Assembly: GCA_021613535.1 (NCBI GenBank)
Contig: CP075497.1
Location: 7,688,001 to 7,752,000 of the forward strand
Origin: Adineta vaga
Lineage: Eukaryota > Rotifera
Direction of reading: 5' to 3'
Length of the DNA: 64,000 nt
In this document: positions 24,567 to 35,545 of the stretch, in pieces
Layout: every line of letters starts with the position of its first letter
Position numbering within the stretch: position 1 is the first letter of the stretch
Translations under genes and position numbers: made by a program
Notes under the pieces: model-generated
Told to the model about the DNA's origin: nothing
Database searches by the model: none
The model's input: only the letters and a program-made list of their open reading frames with translations

Positions 24567-25766
24567 ATGACAACTATATCATTTAAAGCAATACCTATTT
24601 CTAATTCAACTGTAACGAGTGCAGCTCGTCTTGGTGAATTAGCATTTTCATCTATTCCAAAAATGATTGAAACACCAGCTGCAATGCTTTATGTACGTTC
24701 CGGTGTTGTACCTGATGTAACTTATGATTTTATACCTGATAATGTAACTCGTCTACTTGAAATTCCACTTGGAAGTTTAGTAGAATCAATGACAAATTTA
24801 GAAAATGCAGAATCATATGCAAATTTTGCTCGATTAACTGATCCTATTTATTGTCCATTCCATGATTCCTTAGTTGAATTACGTCCCGGTGGAAATGGGA
24901 ATCTCTTTTCAAGTTTATGGACAAAATCTGGTCGAAAAGAATTAAATATTGATCGATTTAAAAAATTAATTCAACTTGTTCAACCAACAATGTATGAAAC
25001 AATGTTTGATGGTGATACACCATTCGATAAAACAACCGACAAACGTTTTACGAAAGATCGTGAAAGAAGTCGACGTTTTCTTGAAAGTTCATTAGAAGAA
25101 AAACTGATGCCATCAAATTCGATTATTCCACTTGTTGGTGGACATGATAAACGTCATAGACAATTATATTTGAATGAAATTCTCCGAATTTTACCAACAC
25201 ATGAGAAGAATATATATGGTGTTAGTTTTGAAGGTATTCATCCGTATGGTCCTATAACTGAACATCTCAATTTAGAATCAGTGAAATCAATGATTGAAGA
25301 AACAAGAACGAAATTAAATGAACATAAAAATCTTCTTTATACAATGCCACTTCTTTGGCGACCAGATAATGTAGTTCGTGGAATTGATTTAGGTTTAGAT
25401 CTTTTTTCAGGTGCTTATGTTCCATATGTATCCGATCGATTTATTATATTAACATTTCAATATAATACAAATATGTCTTCAAATTCTTACGGTGCAGATT
25501 ATAATATCAATTCGAAAGAATATTTCAATGGTAAACAACCATTACTAACGAATTGTCAATGTTATGCTTGTAAAAATTATAGTCAAGCATATGTTTATCA
25601 TTTAATTCAAACAAAAGAATTACTTGGTCGAACATTGATTACAATTCATAATCTTTATCATTATCATGAATTTTTTCGACAAATTCGACAAAACTTAAAG
25701 AATAATACATGGAATGAATATCGAACAATGATACTTGAACAGTATCCAATTTCTCAACAGAAATGA
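24567..25766 (+). CDS. QTRT2: Queuine tRNA-ribosyltransferase accessory subunit 2
   Basis: Non-catalytic partner of QTRT1 in the complex that exchanges guanine-34 for queuine in tRNAs with a GUN anticodon; the animal complex is associated with mitochondrial outer membranes. Intronless, 399 aa against about 415 in human. The C-terminal zinc site is intact: CQCYAC, then a His about 25-30 residues on within IHNLYHYHEFF. The TIM-barrel strand GIDLGLDLFSGAYV and the following VSDRFIILTF lack the catalytic Asp context of QTRT1, which favours the accessory subunit. GVSFEGIHPYGP marks another barrel strand. QTRT1 is not in this window. Confidence 0.92.
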   Translation: MTTISFKAIPISNSTVTSAARLGELAFSSIPKMIETPAAMLYVRSGVVPDVTYDFIPDNVTRLLEIPLGSLVESMTNLENAESYANFARLTDPIYCPFHDSLVELRPGGNGNLFSSLWTKSGRKELNIDRFKKLIQLVQPTMYETMFDGDTPFDKTTDKRFTKDRERSRRFLESSLEEKLMPSNSIIPLVGGHDKRHRQLYLNEILRILPTHEKNIYGVSFEGIHPYGPITEHLNLESVKSMIEETRTKLNEHKNLLYTMPLLWRPDNVVRGIDLGLDLFSGAYVPYVSDRFIILTFQYNTNMSSNSYGADYNINSKEYFNGKQPLLTNCQCYACKNYSQAYVYHLIQTKELLGRTLITIHNLYHYHEFFRQIRQNLKNNTWNEYRTMILEQYPISQQK

Positions 25767-25797
25767 TCAATACCTGTTACCATTTTTGTAGTAAAAT

Positions 25798-25821
25798 TTC
25801 TTCTTCTTCTTCTTCTTCTTT
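25798..25821. repeat. (TTC)n microsatellite
   Basis: About eight TTC units 30 bp after the QTRT2 stop, probably in its 3' UTR. Confidence 0.9.
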
Positions 25822-26045
25822 GTTTTGAAAGAAAATGTTCCCATTGAAAAGAAAAAGAATGTAATAAAATGTGATACAATGAAAACATTTAATACCGATA
25901 TCTTTCTTTCCTATAGTTTTCATTCTTATTGAATACTATTTAACTTGTTTTTTTAGTGAATGATTTGTTGCATGAAGAAACAATTAAAACAGGTAGAATA
26001 AATGTTCGTGTCGTATTGATTATAATTGCTGTCAATCTTTACTTT

Positions 26046-26063
26046 CAGATTCAATTGAATCTG
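26046..26063. repeat. 18-bp perfect palindrome
   Basis: CAGATTCAATTGAATCTG reads the same on both strands, centred on AATT, in the gene-poor gap between QTRT2 and PANK. Function unknown; it could be chance. Confidence 0.8.
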
Positions 26064-27570
26064 GTTCTATATCTTTCTGACGTTCTCAAAGTTTATGTTA
26101 ACACGATACGTTTGTTTTTCTAGATAATATCGAATTCTTTGTATTACTTTATCTTTTGTTATTGGTCAAGCAACTTTACTTCTTATAAATCATTTATTAC
26201 CGGTTATCCCAGTCATACTACTATATATTCATTAGGAAAGCAATGACAACGAGACCTCTTCTATACTAGAGCACCGAATGGATTGGGATGAACTTCGCTT
26301 TCCATCACAGTTTGATATACTATTATTTCACGAAAGGAAAGAGAGATTTTTCTTCATACATGCACTTCATTAGCACACATGAGATAGATTCCGTAATATC
26401 TTTCCCATTAAGATTGTCTAGTGATACAAAAAAGTATATGCCTAATTTTTCTATGTTAGAAGTCTCATTAGGTCAATACTATTATGATGTTATTATACCT
26501 TTGTAGTTGGAAAACCTACATGAAGGCAACAAATCAATGAAAATAATAAACGACCATCCGAAGAAGATTAGCTTATATCCTAAAAGCATCTACAAGTCCT
26601 TTCTAGTGATAGTATTTAGGATATAATAAAAGATATCTGTCAACAGGAAATGAAGTATCATTAAACTATGATCGATTCCCTCAAACTTATCAGATACTGT
26701 GGATTTTTATCAACAAATTCATATCGGCTGTCTTAAGAAAGAAGGATCAGTTTATGTTTCAAATCACAAATATCTGACAAATTGAATTACTAAGATCGAA
26801 AAATTACAGGTATTTAGTTTTGTTTCTTAGAGAGTCAGGCGTACCACATGATTATTCATTGAGAGAGATTAAATGTCAATTAGGCTCATGAAATATAAGA
26901 AGAAACGAAAATATTAAGACACGAGGATTGCGAGTACAACACAAAAATCTGTAAAGAAATGACGATGCTTTACTGCGCATATTGTACCGCGGGATGGGAT
27001 GAACTCGACCATTCCATCACATTCGAAGCCGTATCGTACACAATTCGACAGAACATACTTGACAATGATACTAAATTTTTCAATCAATTCAATTCCTTGA
27101 CGTCTGAAAATACTTTTCGAAAAACAGAAATGTAAACATAAAACTTATATAGTTTACATAATCTATGTAACTGGATAATAATAAGAAGATAAGAGAAAAA
27201 ACATCAGCAAATAATAAATAATGATAAATCGAAAAATAACGTTGTCAATACAAATGAATAGACTAAATATATTTCATTTCATTTCAGATGTACTTTAATA
27301 ATTAATTAAAATCAAATAATTATAAATAAAAATGGATACAAAAAGGTGAAATATTTTGCTTCGCTTTTCTATTATACGTAAGCTAGAGAAAAGAGGTGAA
27401 TCTTGGTCTTTGTATTCTTTCCTTGATGTATTAACTGCGTGATTGATGATATTATAATGACAAAAAACAACAATAGATAAAAGAAAAACGTGTAAAATCC
27501 GCATAATACAGCAATATGGAGACGTGACAAGGATTATATTTTTGTTTACATATTTACCGTATTTTAAGTT

Positions 27571-29227
27571 ATGAATCAAACATTTTCTTCTAGTCATAAC
27601 GGAATCAATCCTTCTACTGCAAACTCAACAAAACATTCAAAAATGTCTACGAATACGTCTTCATCTGCTGCTATATGTGATCCACCATCTGAATCAAAAA
27701 TTATTCCAGGTTTGGTTTCTGCCATACGAACTAGATTTGCTTTAGCTTTCCGTAATATATTCTAGTCTTCCCTTGGTTTGCTATTGATATCGGTGGAACA
27801 TTAGTTAAACTTGTTTATTTTGAACCACTTGACTTAACACCAGAAGAAATTTTGACTGAAGGAGAAATCTTAATGAATATTCGTCATTATTTAACATCAA
27901 ACCGTGCCTATGGCGAAGATGGATTTCGTGATGATGCACTTGAATTAACTAACATACGATTAGGTGGCCGCCGTGGTAATTTACATTTCATTCGATTTCC
28001 TACATCACGAATGCCAAATTTCATTGACTTATGCGTTATGAAAAATCTACATACGCTAACTTTTAAAGTGTTTGCAACAGGCGGTGGTGCTTACAAATTT
28101 GAACATGATGCTGTGGAAGTATGTTTGTTCGATTTTGTCTGAAGATATAAATTCTCTTTTGAATAATTAGAAATTAAAATTAAGTTGGTGTAAATGTGAT
28201 GAACTTGAAACATTAATTAATGGTTTAAGCTATTTGAGTAAATTAAATGCCAATGAATGTTTCTATTATGAAGAACCACAAAATAATGCAAATTTCAACA
28301 AACATTCATTAAAAGTTGATATGAAAAGTCCATTTTTATTGGTCAATATTGGAAGTGGAATTAGTATTTTACATGTTGAATCTGAAACAAATTATCGTCG
28401 CATCAGTGGAACAAGGTTTGTTGAGAGAAAACAACCGTTACATTTTATTTAATATCAATTTTCTTGACTATTATAGTATAGGTGGTGCTACATTTCTGGG
28501 TTTATGTTGTTTACTAACAGGTTGCTCAAGTTATGAGGAAGCCATTCAACTAGCATCTGAAGGCGATAGTACAAAAGTATCATTCAATTCGTGCTTTAGT
28601 GAGATTCTGATTGAATTTGCTGGTTTATTTAGGTTGATAAATTAGTCAGGGATATCTATGGTGGAGATTATGAACGATTTGGTTTACCAGGACATATAGT
28701 TGCAAGCAGGTAAATATAGGATCAATTATTGTTTAGATTTTTGGTATATATCTAAAATCTGAATGATTTCAAATTCTAGTTTCGGTCATATGAATGCACT
28801 TGATAAACGTGAACAAGCATCAAAAGCTGATTTAGCTCACGCAACATTAGTTACTGTTCTAAATAATATTGGATCGATTTCTATGATGTGTGCACGTACT
28901 GAAGTACGTTTTCTATTCTATTCAGATAGATTAACTCATTCAAATCTTTCCGTTTTTTTTTCATACTTAGAACGTTGATCGAATATTATTCAGTGGTAGC
29001 TTTCTTCGTATTAATGATTTATCCATGCGTATTTTAGCATATGCAATGGATTACTGGTCGAATGGTGAAATAAAAGCTGTTTTTCTTGAACATGAAGTAA
29101 ATAAATACCTAAACTATTGATTAATATTTTCTTGTTTGTCTACATTTAGGGCTATTTCAGTGCTGTGGGTTGTTTAAGAGAATTTATAATGGATGAAAAT
29201 GATCTCACTGATAGTACTCAACATTAA
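27571..29227 (+). CDS. PANK: Pantothenate kinase
   Basis: Phosphorylates pantothenate to 4'-phosphopantothenate, the committed step of coenzyme A synthesis. Eight exons (27571-27709, 27766-28118, 28171-28415, 28477-28576, 28633-28709, 28780-28903, 28971-29096, 29150-29227) give 413 aa. After a Ser/Asn-rich N-terminus of about 45 residues comes [15 protein letters not shown], the acetate-kinase-fold phosphate loop of eukaryotic (type II) PanK. Then follow [64 protein letters not shown] and a final GYFSAVGCL, all family landmarks. First of three closely spaced plus-strand genes; torsin starts about 250 bp after its stop. Paralogue (PANK1-4) cannot be assigned. An N-terminal targeting role for the Ser-rich segment is unproven. 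Confidence 0.94.
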
Positions 29228-29476
29228 TTTCCAGCACATCGATATTCTTTCACTTCAGATTTTGTTTTGTGATATCAATTCAAGATTTCCTACTTGCTGA
29301 TCGCATTCTTCTTTGTGTCTTTTTTGAACTTTCTAACCGATTGAAGATCTGTGAACAGTGGTCTGTTTTGTTTTTCTCGTTTTTTTCTGCTTCCAACAAT
29401 TAAAAATATGTTTTGTTTTGACTTAACAGTGTGGATCTATTGTTTTTGTTTTGCTTTGTTTTGAAGATTGATAAAT

Positions 29477-30751
29477 ATGGTTCTCTTGAAGAAATTTTTT
29501 GATATATTTTGTATATTTGAATGTTGTTCAAATTATTGGATACCAAATGATATAAAAAGTAATTTGCTCACGATTTATAGAATGATGATGAAGATTGAAT
29601 CTTTTTTTGTTTTTAGAACTTGAAACACGTTTACGAAATCAATTAGTTGGTCAACCACTTGCCTATGACCTTATATTAAAATCAGTTAGTTCACATATAT
29701 CAATCCTAATCCATCCAAAGCTTTAGTCCTTTCTCTACATGGAACTACAGGAACAGGTATATCAGCGAAGAACTCTTTAAGAAGTTAGGAATTTCTTTTT
29801 AGGGAAAAACTTTGTAGCAAAACATATTGTCGAAAGTTTGTATCGTGAAGGTTACAAAAGTAAATACGTTCGATTGTACGTTGTTTCACGTGATTTTATG
29901 CATAACGATACTGTACATCTTGGTCAATACAAGGTATGAAATGTGTAAGTAAATATATATTAAATATACTTACACAACAAAAATACATTGATTTGAAATA
30001 GTTTATATAATTTTTGTTGATTTTAGGATCGTTTAACGAACGAAATTGAAAAAATGACAGAGAATTGTCCACAAACAATATTTATTTTTGATGAAATTGA
30101 TCAAATGTCTAGTCAATTGTTAGATGTTATTTTATATTATATTGATTTTCATACACCAACTAGTTCACAATCAATAGATTTTCGTAAAACAATTTTTATT
30201 TTCCTAAGGTATTGAACGAAGAAAAAACAAGTATAAAATATTTTAAATTTAATATTTTAGTAATATTGGTGGATCATCTATAATTGAATTAGCAAATAAG
30301 AATTCTTTATCATCTATCAAACGTGAAGATTATAATATTTTAGAATTTCAACAAATTCTTTCCGTCGCGTCCTCTCGTGAACAAGGTAAACAGAAATCTT
30401 TCATTAATTATCCAAACTACAATCTTTATTTCAGGTGGATTACAACATGCTGCACTAGTTGATCGACATTTAGTAACATTTTTCGTTCCATTTCTTCCTC
30501 TAGAACGTAAACATATTAAGAATTGTATTCGACAACAACTCGAAATTATTCTTGATAATGATATTTATGAATATGAATTATCTGAAGAGAAAATTATTGA
30601 TGAAGTTTTGAATTTAATTGAATTTAAAACTTCATCTTTAGAATATTCCGTTTCGGGTTGTAAAAAAATTTCACAGAAATTAGACTTTATATTTGAACGT
30701 ATTCGTCCAACATTGAAGAAAACAAAGAAGCAAATTGATGATATATTATGA
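29477..30751 (+). CDS. Torsin-family AAA+ ATPase, one apparent frameshift
   Basis: Torsins are ER-lumen/nuclear-envelope AAA+ ATPases that act on membrane proteins with LAP1/LULL1-type activators. Six exons (29477-29558, 29617-29756, 29803-29933, 30027-30208, 30261-30385, 30435-30751). Seen: ECC...WIPND, LVGQPLA, then HGTTGTGKN, where Walker A ends in Asn rather than Thr/Ser, a torsin trademark. Also Walker B IFIFDEID, sensor IFLSNIGG, LVDRHLVTFFVPFLPLE and the C-terminal GCK. The exons total 977 bases, one short of a full frame. The frame slips at 29701-29703 just before NPNP, where one more A in a two-A run would restore about 325 aa (human TOR1A is 332). No strong signal peptide precedes the first exon, so an upstream exon may be missing. 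About 250 bp after PANK and 85 bp before CCDC149. Confidence 0.85.
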
Positions 30752-30769
30752 TTTTCTTGTTTTTTGATT

Positions 30770-30775
30770 AATAAA
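30770..30775 (+). terminator. Poly(A) signal of torsin in an 85-bp gap
   Basis: AATAAA lies 19 bases past the torsin stop and about 55 bases before the acceptor-like TTCTAG of the next gene. This order (poly(A) signal, T-rich spacer, acceptor, ATG) matches intercistronic regions of trans-spliced operons. Confidence 0.5.
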
Positions 30776-30820
30776 ATTTCAAACAACTTTGTTTTCCTTT
30801 TATTCGATAAGTACATATTT

Positions 30821-30830
30821 TGTATTCTAG
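30821..30830 (+). promoter_or_regulatory. Candidate trans-splice acceptor of CCDC149
   Basis: TGTATTCTAG ends five bases before the CCDC149 ATG and sits inside an 85-bp gap after torsin. There is little room for an independent promoter and leader exon here, so a spliced-leader acceptor is the simplest reading, though not proven. Confidence 0.5.
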
Positions 30831-30835
30831 ATGCA

Positions 30836-33516
30836 ATGAGTGGCAATCAGCAACAGATTGATACGTTGAACAGTGAAGTGAGTTGAATGATTTCCTACGA
30901 AATTTTCTATATCTATTGTTATAATCTTTTGTAGATACAAATTTTACAGAAGAAATTAGATAGTAAAACAAAAGCATTTGCAATATTAATCAATGAATTA
31001 GAAACAGCTAAACATGAACGTGATCAATTCAAATCACTTGTTGATAGTTTACAAGAAAAAAGTGTTCAGTTAAAACGACAATTACATGCTAAAGTAATTA
31101 CAAATTACTTTTATTGAATCTTTATCGATCACTATTGTCTATTTAGAATGAATCGCTCATTCCATTTCATCATACACAAGCTGTATACGAACATCCTAAT
31201 GATGTAAGTGTTATTTTTCGAAAAAAACAAAATGATTCAACATTTGTCACTTACTCAGAAGGAAAAATATTTCTTGAAAGATTCTAAGGTTTGTGTTAGA
31301 TTGCAGTGCACTAATTGCTGCATGATTAAAAACAGATTATTTTATTACTAATCGAAATCTGCTTGTTTAACAAGGAGAAATATTTTCTCTTCTCATTCAT
31401 CTAGTCAACGGTTCATTTATTAAAATCTGCTTTGAAAACGATTCAAGATGAAAAAGAAACATTACAAACCAAAGTTAATGAGCTAACAAGAGAACTCAAT
31501 GATGTTAAAGGCGATCTAATGGTAAAGTGAAAATTATTTGGATAAAAAATGAAATTTCAATTGATTTTATTCAGATTTTTCGTCAAAAACGTCATCATGC
31601 TCGTGTTAATGGTAATCAAAATTCTGATGATACCTCTTCAATGTCATCAACGAAAGAATCGAACGTTCGTAATGAACAAGACAATGTTTTATTAAAACGT
31701 TTGGAACAATCAAATGAACGAGTAAGTTTAGTAGAAAATATTCATAATTTTAAATTGAAATTTTATTTAGATTAATCAACTTGATAATGATTTGAAAATG
31801 GTCGTTTGTCAAAAAGAAGAATTAGAAATTGAACGTGATTCATTTAAAAGTAAATATTTCAAATTAAATCAAGAATTAAATAAAATGTTAAATGGAAATG
31901 ACAAACGTGTCATCGATATTGAACAAATTCTATCAGAAAATCGGTATTGCTATCTATACAAAGTCAACATATATGACTATTTTCATATAAATATAGATAT
32001 TTGAAAGAAAAAATGAATGAATTAGTACAAGAGAAAAATCATGCTTTGACAAATGCATCAAAATATAAAGTAAATTTGTCTTTTTAAATTGTAAACAAAA
32101 ATATATTCGTTTGTTTTAAGGAACTTTTACAAACACATCGTTCGGCATATAATCATTTAGGAAAAGTGCAATCAACTGGAACTGTACTTACACATAAACA
32201 AGGTATGAATTATTTATTTGTATTAAATGAAAATGTTTGTTTTTAGTACAACATCTTCTCAAACAGAGTTACCTTGTTCCAGGTACACCAGAAACAGAAA
32301 ATGATCTTCGATCAATAGCTGAAGCTTTGTATGAGAATCTCAAAGATAAAAATATGACAATAACACATCAACGAAAAACAAATAAGTAAGTCGATACACA
32401 AAAAAATGATCCATTTTTTTCTATTTCCAATTAGAATCTTGGCTAATCGAGTGGCAGAATTAGAAAATTTATTAGCAGATACTAGTCTAATCACCAAATC
32501 TGGTAAGAAATGAAATTAGATTTATTTCTAATCTATTTCTATGTCTTTTTACACTGACTTCGAGAAAATGACTTTTAATGTGATTGTTAATGATTAAACA
32601 ATGCATTTTCGCAGAAAAAAACAAATTCAAGGTTAACATATTTGTAAATACGTCTTTCTTTTGCTTGATGATTGATGATGTATTGATTAAAAATTGAAAA
32701 TGTTCATTGATAAATCTGCCATTGAATTTGTTGATTCCTTAAGGGTTTATTCATTGTCTCGCAGATGAAATGTGTATACTTATGCATACTTTTACGACAA
32801 AAACGATTATTCACTTGAAAGATTTTTTTATTCAAATTTCAAAGTCAATATTTTGTTTTTGTCTCAAACATAATAGATCAGACAAATACTTTAATAAATC
32901 TCCTTGATCGAACGCCGACGCCACCGATTCCCGATAGTGCCACATCACAATTTATCAATAGTGTTGATGAACAACAGCAACAAACATCTCCGACTCAAAT
33001 ATTTAGCTTTTCATCGACATGGACACCAATATCACCTCTAATCAATCGAATATCTGATGAAGATATTACAAATAAAATCAAAGGAATTAAACATCATCCA
33101 ACAATAGCAACAACATCAGTCAAAAATATACTGGAATGTCATCAATCAAGAAAAACAAGCAATCGATCGGATAGTGTCGATTTAGAAATGGATGATCCAT
33201 TACAATCACCGACATTAACAACATCAATTGCTTATTTAGAAGAAAGAGATTTACTTCCAATAAATAAGCATACAACAACATCGATTACTGAACGTATGTT
33301 TTTCGAAATCAGTATGTAAGTAAATCTTTTTTCTTCTGTCTAGACTCGACATTTAATCTTGATATGGATGAAACAATGAAAGATAATGTTGAACATCTTC
33401 ATGCTCTGCTCAATACAGCTACATCTTCTCTTATCGCCGATAAAACTGCTGATCAATTGTTTGAATCTTCAAATGTAACAAATTCGAATTCATCTCTGGC
33501 TAATCTCACATGTTAA
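30836..33516 (+). CDS. CCDC149: CCDC149-like coiled-coil protein
   Basis: Animal coiled-coil protein of poorly defined role. Thirteen exons (30836-30877, 30935-31093, 31147-31203, 31259-31288, 31405-31521, 31575-31721, 31771-31943, 31997-32069, 32121-32202, 32247-32385, 32435-32502, 32877-33293, 33344-33516) sum to 558 aa in frame. Long heptad-rich helices cover about residues 5-130 and 190-330. The diagnostic block is SKYFKLNQELNKML, then DKRVIDIEQILSENRYL, QVQHLL, a GTPET linker, and NLKDKNMTITHQRKTNKILANRVAELE. The C-terminal third is Ser/Thr-rich and disordered, with TPTPPIPDS. The 30-base fourth exon is the least certain. Its start sits 85 bp after torsin with a splice acceptor 5 bases before the ATG. 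Confidence 0.82.
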
Positions 33517-33987
33517 ATTAATAAATTAACCTTTTAATTAAAAGTCTTCGTTTTCTTTTTTTCTTTTTTTTGTCTCGTCTGTCTTATCTTGTTCATTCGA
33601 GCATGTCAGTGTAAAAAGTGATTATTCAGTTAGTCACCTTCGGCTAAGGACCTTATTGATATAATAAATAGCAAACATGCTGAATGTCCTTGGTCTCATC
33701 ATTTCCGTCGATCTATGTTCATATAATTAATATATATTTTTATTAAAATTGAAGGATAAACATCGAATCAATCATAGCAGGAAAATAGAAAAACAGATTT
33801 CGAATATTAAAAAAAAACTTGGAAGAGAAAGAAAAACTGTACATTGATAGTCTGTCCTTGTTAAAATACATGTAATATTAGGTTGACTAGGTATTACCGA
33901 AGAAAAGAAAAAAAGAAAACCGATCGAACAGATGGAGTTATCAAGGTTTACATCTTAATTTAATATATATATTTTTTTTCTCTTCTT
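33517..33987. other. Convergent 3' gap
   Basis: CCDC149 (+) and the MATH-BTB gene (-) end facing each other. The gap is AT-rich and holds likely poly(A) signals on both strands, but no gene. Confidence 0.5.
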
Positions 33988-35223
33988 TTATTCAAGAGTT
34001 GTTGCTTGTATAACTTCCGTAACTAAATCTGGAATGCATGCAACATATTTATGCCAACCTTCAGTTTGTGTGATAGCTTTCAGATTGCCTCCAACAATGA
34101 ATTGTATGACACGAGATTTCAAATCTTTCGAATGATGTTGATCAGCAAGTAATAAGATTTCTGCACTTGTATCAATCGATATCGAACTCATTAATGCCAT
34201 TTCAGCTTGAAGACGTAAATCTTCTAATTGATATTTGTCCGCACAACGATATAATTCAACTGTCGATTTTTTTATATCATTAACTTTACCCGTATAAATA
34301 TATTCAAGCATTGATTGAATTGTCTCAGAACGTAGATCGTTAATTTCGATCGTATTCGTCGTATTTTCTAATGTTCGATTCGAAAACATCGCAGCAAAAA
34401 CAGGTGATCGAGCAGCAAGTATTAATTTATGAGCATTAAAAGTAACTAATGGTGAATTTGAATCTTCATCACCATCCGTTGTATCTGAATGATGTCTTAA
34501 TGGAACATTTACTTTTATCTTAATATCACTCATTTTTGCTGATGGTTGAAGTAGTAATTGGCTAAAATCACGAACAAGTCCTTCAAGACCACGTGTAGTA
34601 AAATTAATACTATCTGCATCATCAAATTCTTGATATTTTGTTTCTTCGGTAATAGCATCATCCATAATTGTAATACGAACATATATTTTCAATTTATCAT
34701 CATCGAGTGTATCATTCTCGAGTAATGTCAATGTATCATATTTAACATAATTAATAAAACCACGTGAATTACCACATTTATAAACAGAAAATTGAGCATC
34801 TTTACGCATTTCTGTTAATTCACATTTACGATTTACTAAGGAATATTCAGCTTTAGCTTTTATATCACGTTCACCTTTAATATATTCTAAGAATATTGAC
34901 ATATAATTTGATGATGCACCATAATTGCCTTTTGGATAACAAACAAGACGCCATTGAGTTGATGCACTTATGCCTGAGACAGGACTGAATGGTGATGATG
35001 AGAGACATATGATAGGCTCGGGATCTTCGAGATACGATGAAAAATTTTCCACAATCCACATATGTGAAAATGAATGTAGAGTGCGTTTAGTACAACAAAC
35101 ACTATCAAGACTATAATCATTACGCATTGTCGGTAAAAGATTTGAATTATTAGTTCCACCTGATGTTGATTCATTGGAAGCCAAGGAAAGACTTGATGAA
35201 GATTTTATGACTGTATTGTACAT
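33988..35223 (-). CDS. MATH-BTB protein, SPOP-like Cullin-3 adaptor
   Basis: Likely substrate adaptor of a Cullin-3 ubiquitin ligase: MATH binds substrate, BTB binds CUL3. Intronless, 411 aa. A Ser-rich N-terminus (about 1-45) leads to the MATH domain (about 48-200) starting HSFSHMWIVENFS and containing WRLVCYPKGN and FLEYI. The BTB domain (about 225-335) has MSDIKIKV, FNAHKLILAARSPVFAAMF, and MLEYIYTGKV, followed by a BACK-like helix region (ELYRCADKYQLEDLRLQAE) and an LLLADQHHSKDLK stretch. Order and spacing match SPOP/SPOPL (374 aa), with about 45 extra N-terminal residues. TTTCTATAG lies one base before the ATG. Which substrates it takes is unknown. Confidence 0.93.
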   Translation of the reverse strand: MYNTVIKSSSSLSLASNESTSGGTNNSNLLPTMRNDYSLDSVCCTKRTLHSFSHMWIVENFSSYLEDPEPIICLSSSPFSPVSGISASTQWRLVCYPKGNYGASSNYMSIFLEYIKGERDIKAKAEYSLVNRKCELTEMRKDAQFSVYKCGNSRGFINYVKYDTLTLLENDTLDDDKLKIYVRITIMDDAITEETKYQEFDDADSINFTTRGLEGLVRDFSQLLLQPSAKMSDIKIKVNVPLRHHSDTTDGDEDSNSPLVTFNAHKLILAARSPVFAAMFSNRTLENTTNTIEINDLRSETIQSMLEYIYTGKVNDIKKSTVELYRCADKYQLEDLRLQAEMALMSSISIDTSAEILLLADQHHSKDLKSRVIQFIVGGNLKAITQTEGWHKYVACIPDLVTEVIQATTLE

Positions 35224-35533
35224 GCTATAGAAATAGAAATTAAATAAAACTCTTATAAAAATTCATTTCAAACTATGATGTAATTTTTAACAGTGATTAA
35301 AAATGTAGAGGAATGTTAGAGTTGCTTACGTGACTCGTTTTTGCCTTGTGCGTATCGACATTCGTTCTCTTGTTCGTTTTTTTTTTCTTTTTCAGAACTC
35401 GTGTGAGAAAAAAAACTGAGAATTACTGAAAATAAAACAGGCAAAATAGCAAACAAGCTTTTCTCTCTTTTTTATTCCTTTAAGTATTGCTTATATATAT
35501 ATACACAGGACGCGACGATCGAACGCTCGAGTG

Positions 35534-35545
35534 AGCGCATGCGCT
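35534..35545. promoter_or_regulatory. NRF1/EWG-like palindrome
   Basis: A perfect 12-bp palindrome whose core GCGCATGCGC matches the NRF1-family binding consensus. It lies 311 bp upstream of the MATH-BTB start codon in a short CpG-containing patch of otherwise AT-rich DNA. The position suggests a promoter element; binding is inferred. Confidence 0.4.

Larger units (their letters stand above)
25767..27570. other. Intergenic region between QTRT2 and PANK
   Basis: About 1.8 kb with no supported gene. A (TTC)n run lies at 25798-25821, an 18-bp perfect palindrome at 26046-26063, and a diverged pair of roughly 35-bp direct repeats near 26279-26311 and 26991-27026. Open frames at 26288-26506 (+) and 27295-27597 (-) have no recognisable domain. 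Confidence 0.45.

Noticed and set aside
26288-26506. 72-codon plus-strand frame
   Set aside because: AT-driven, no features, and it begins within the diverged repeat.
32614-32631. A 17-base putative exon of CCDC149 bounded by CGCAG and GTTAAC
   Set aside because: Including it shifts the next exon into a stop; skipping it keeps the frame open.
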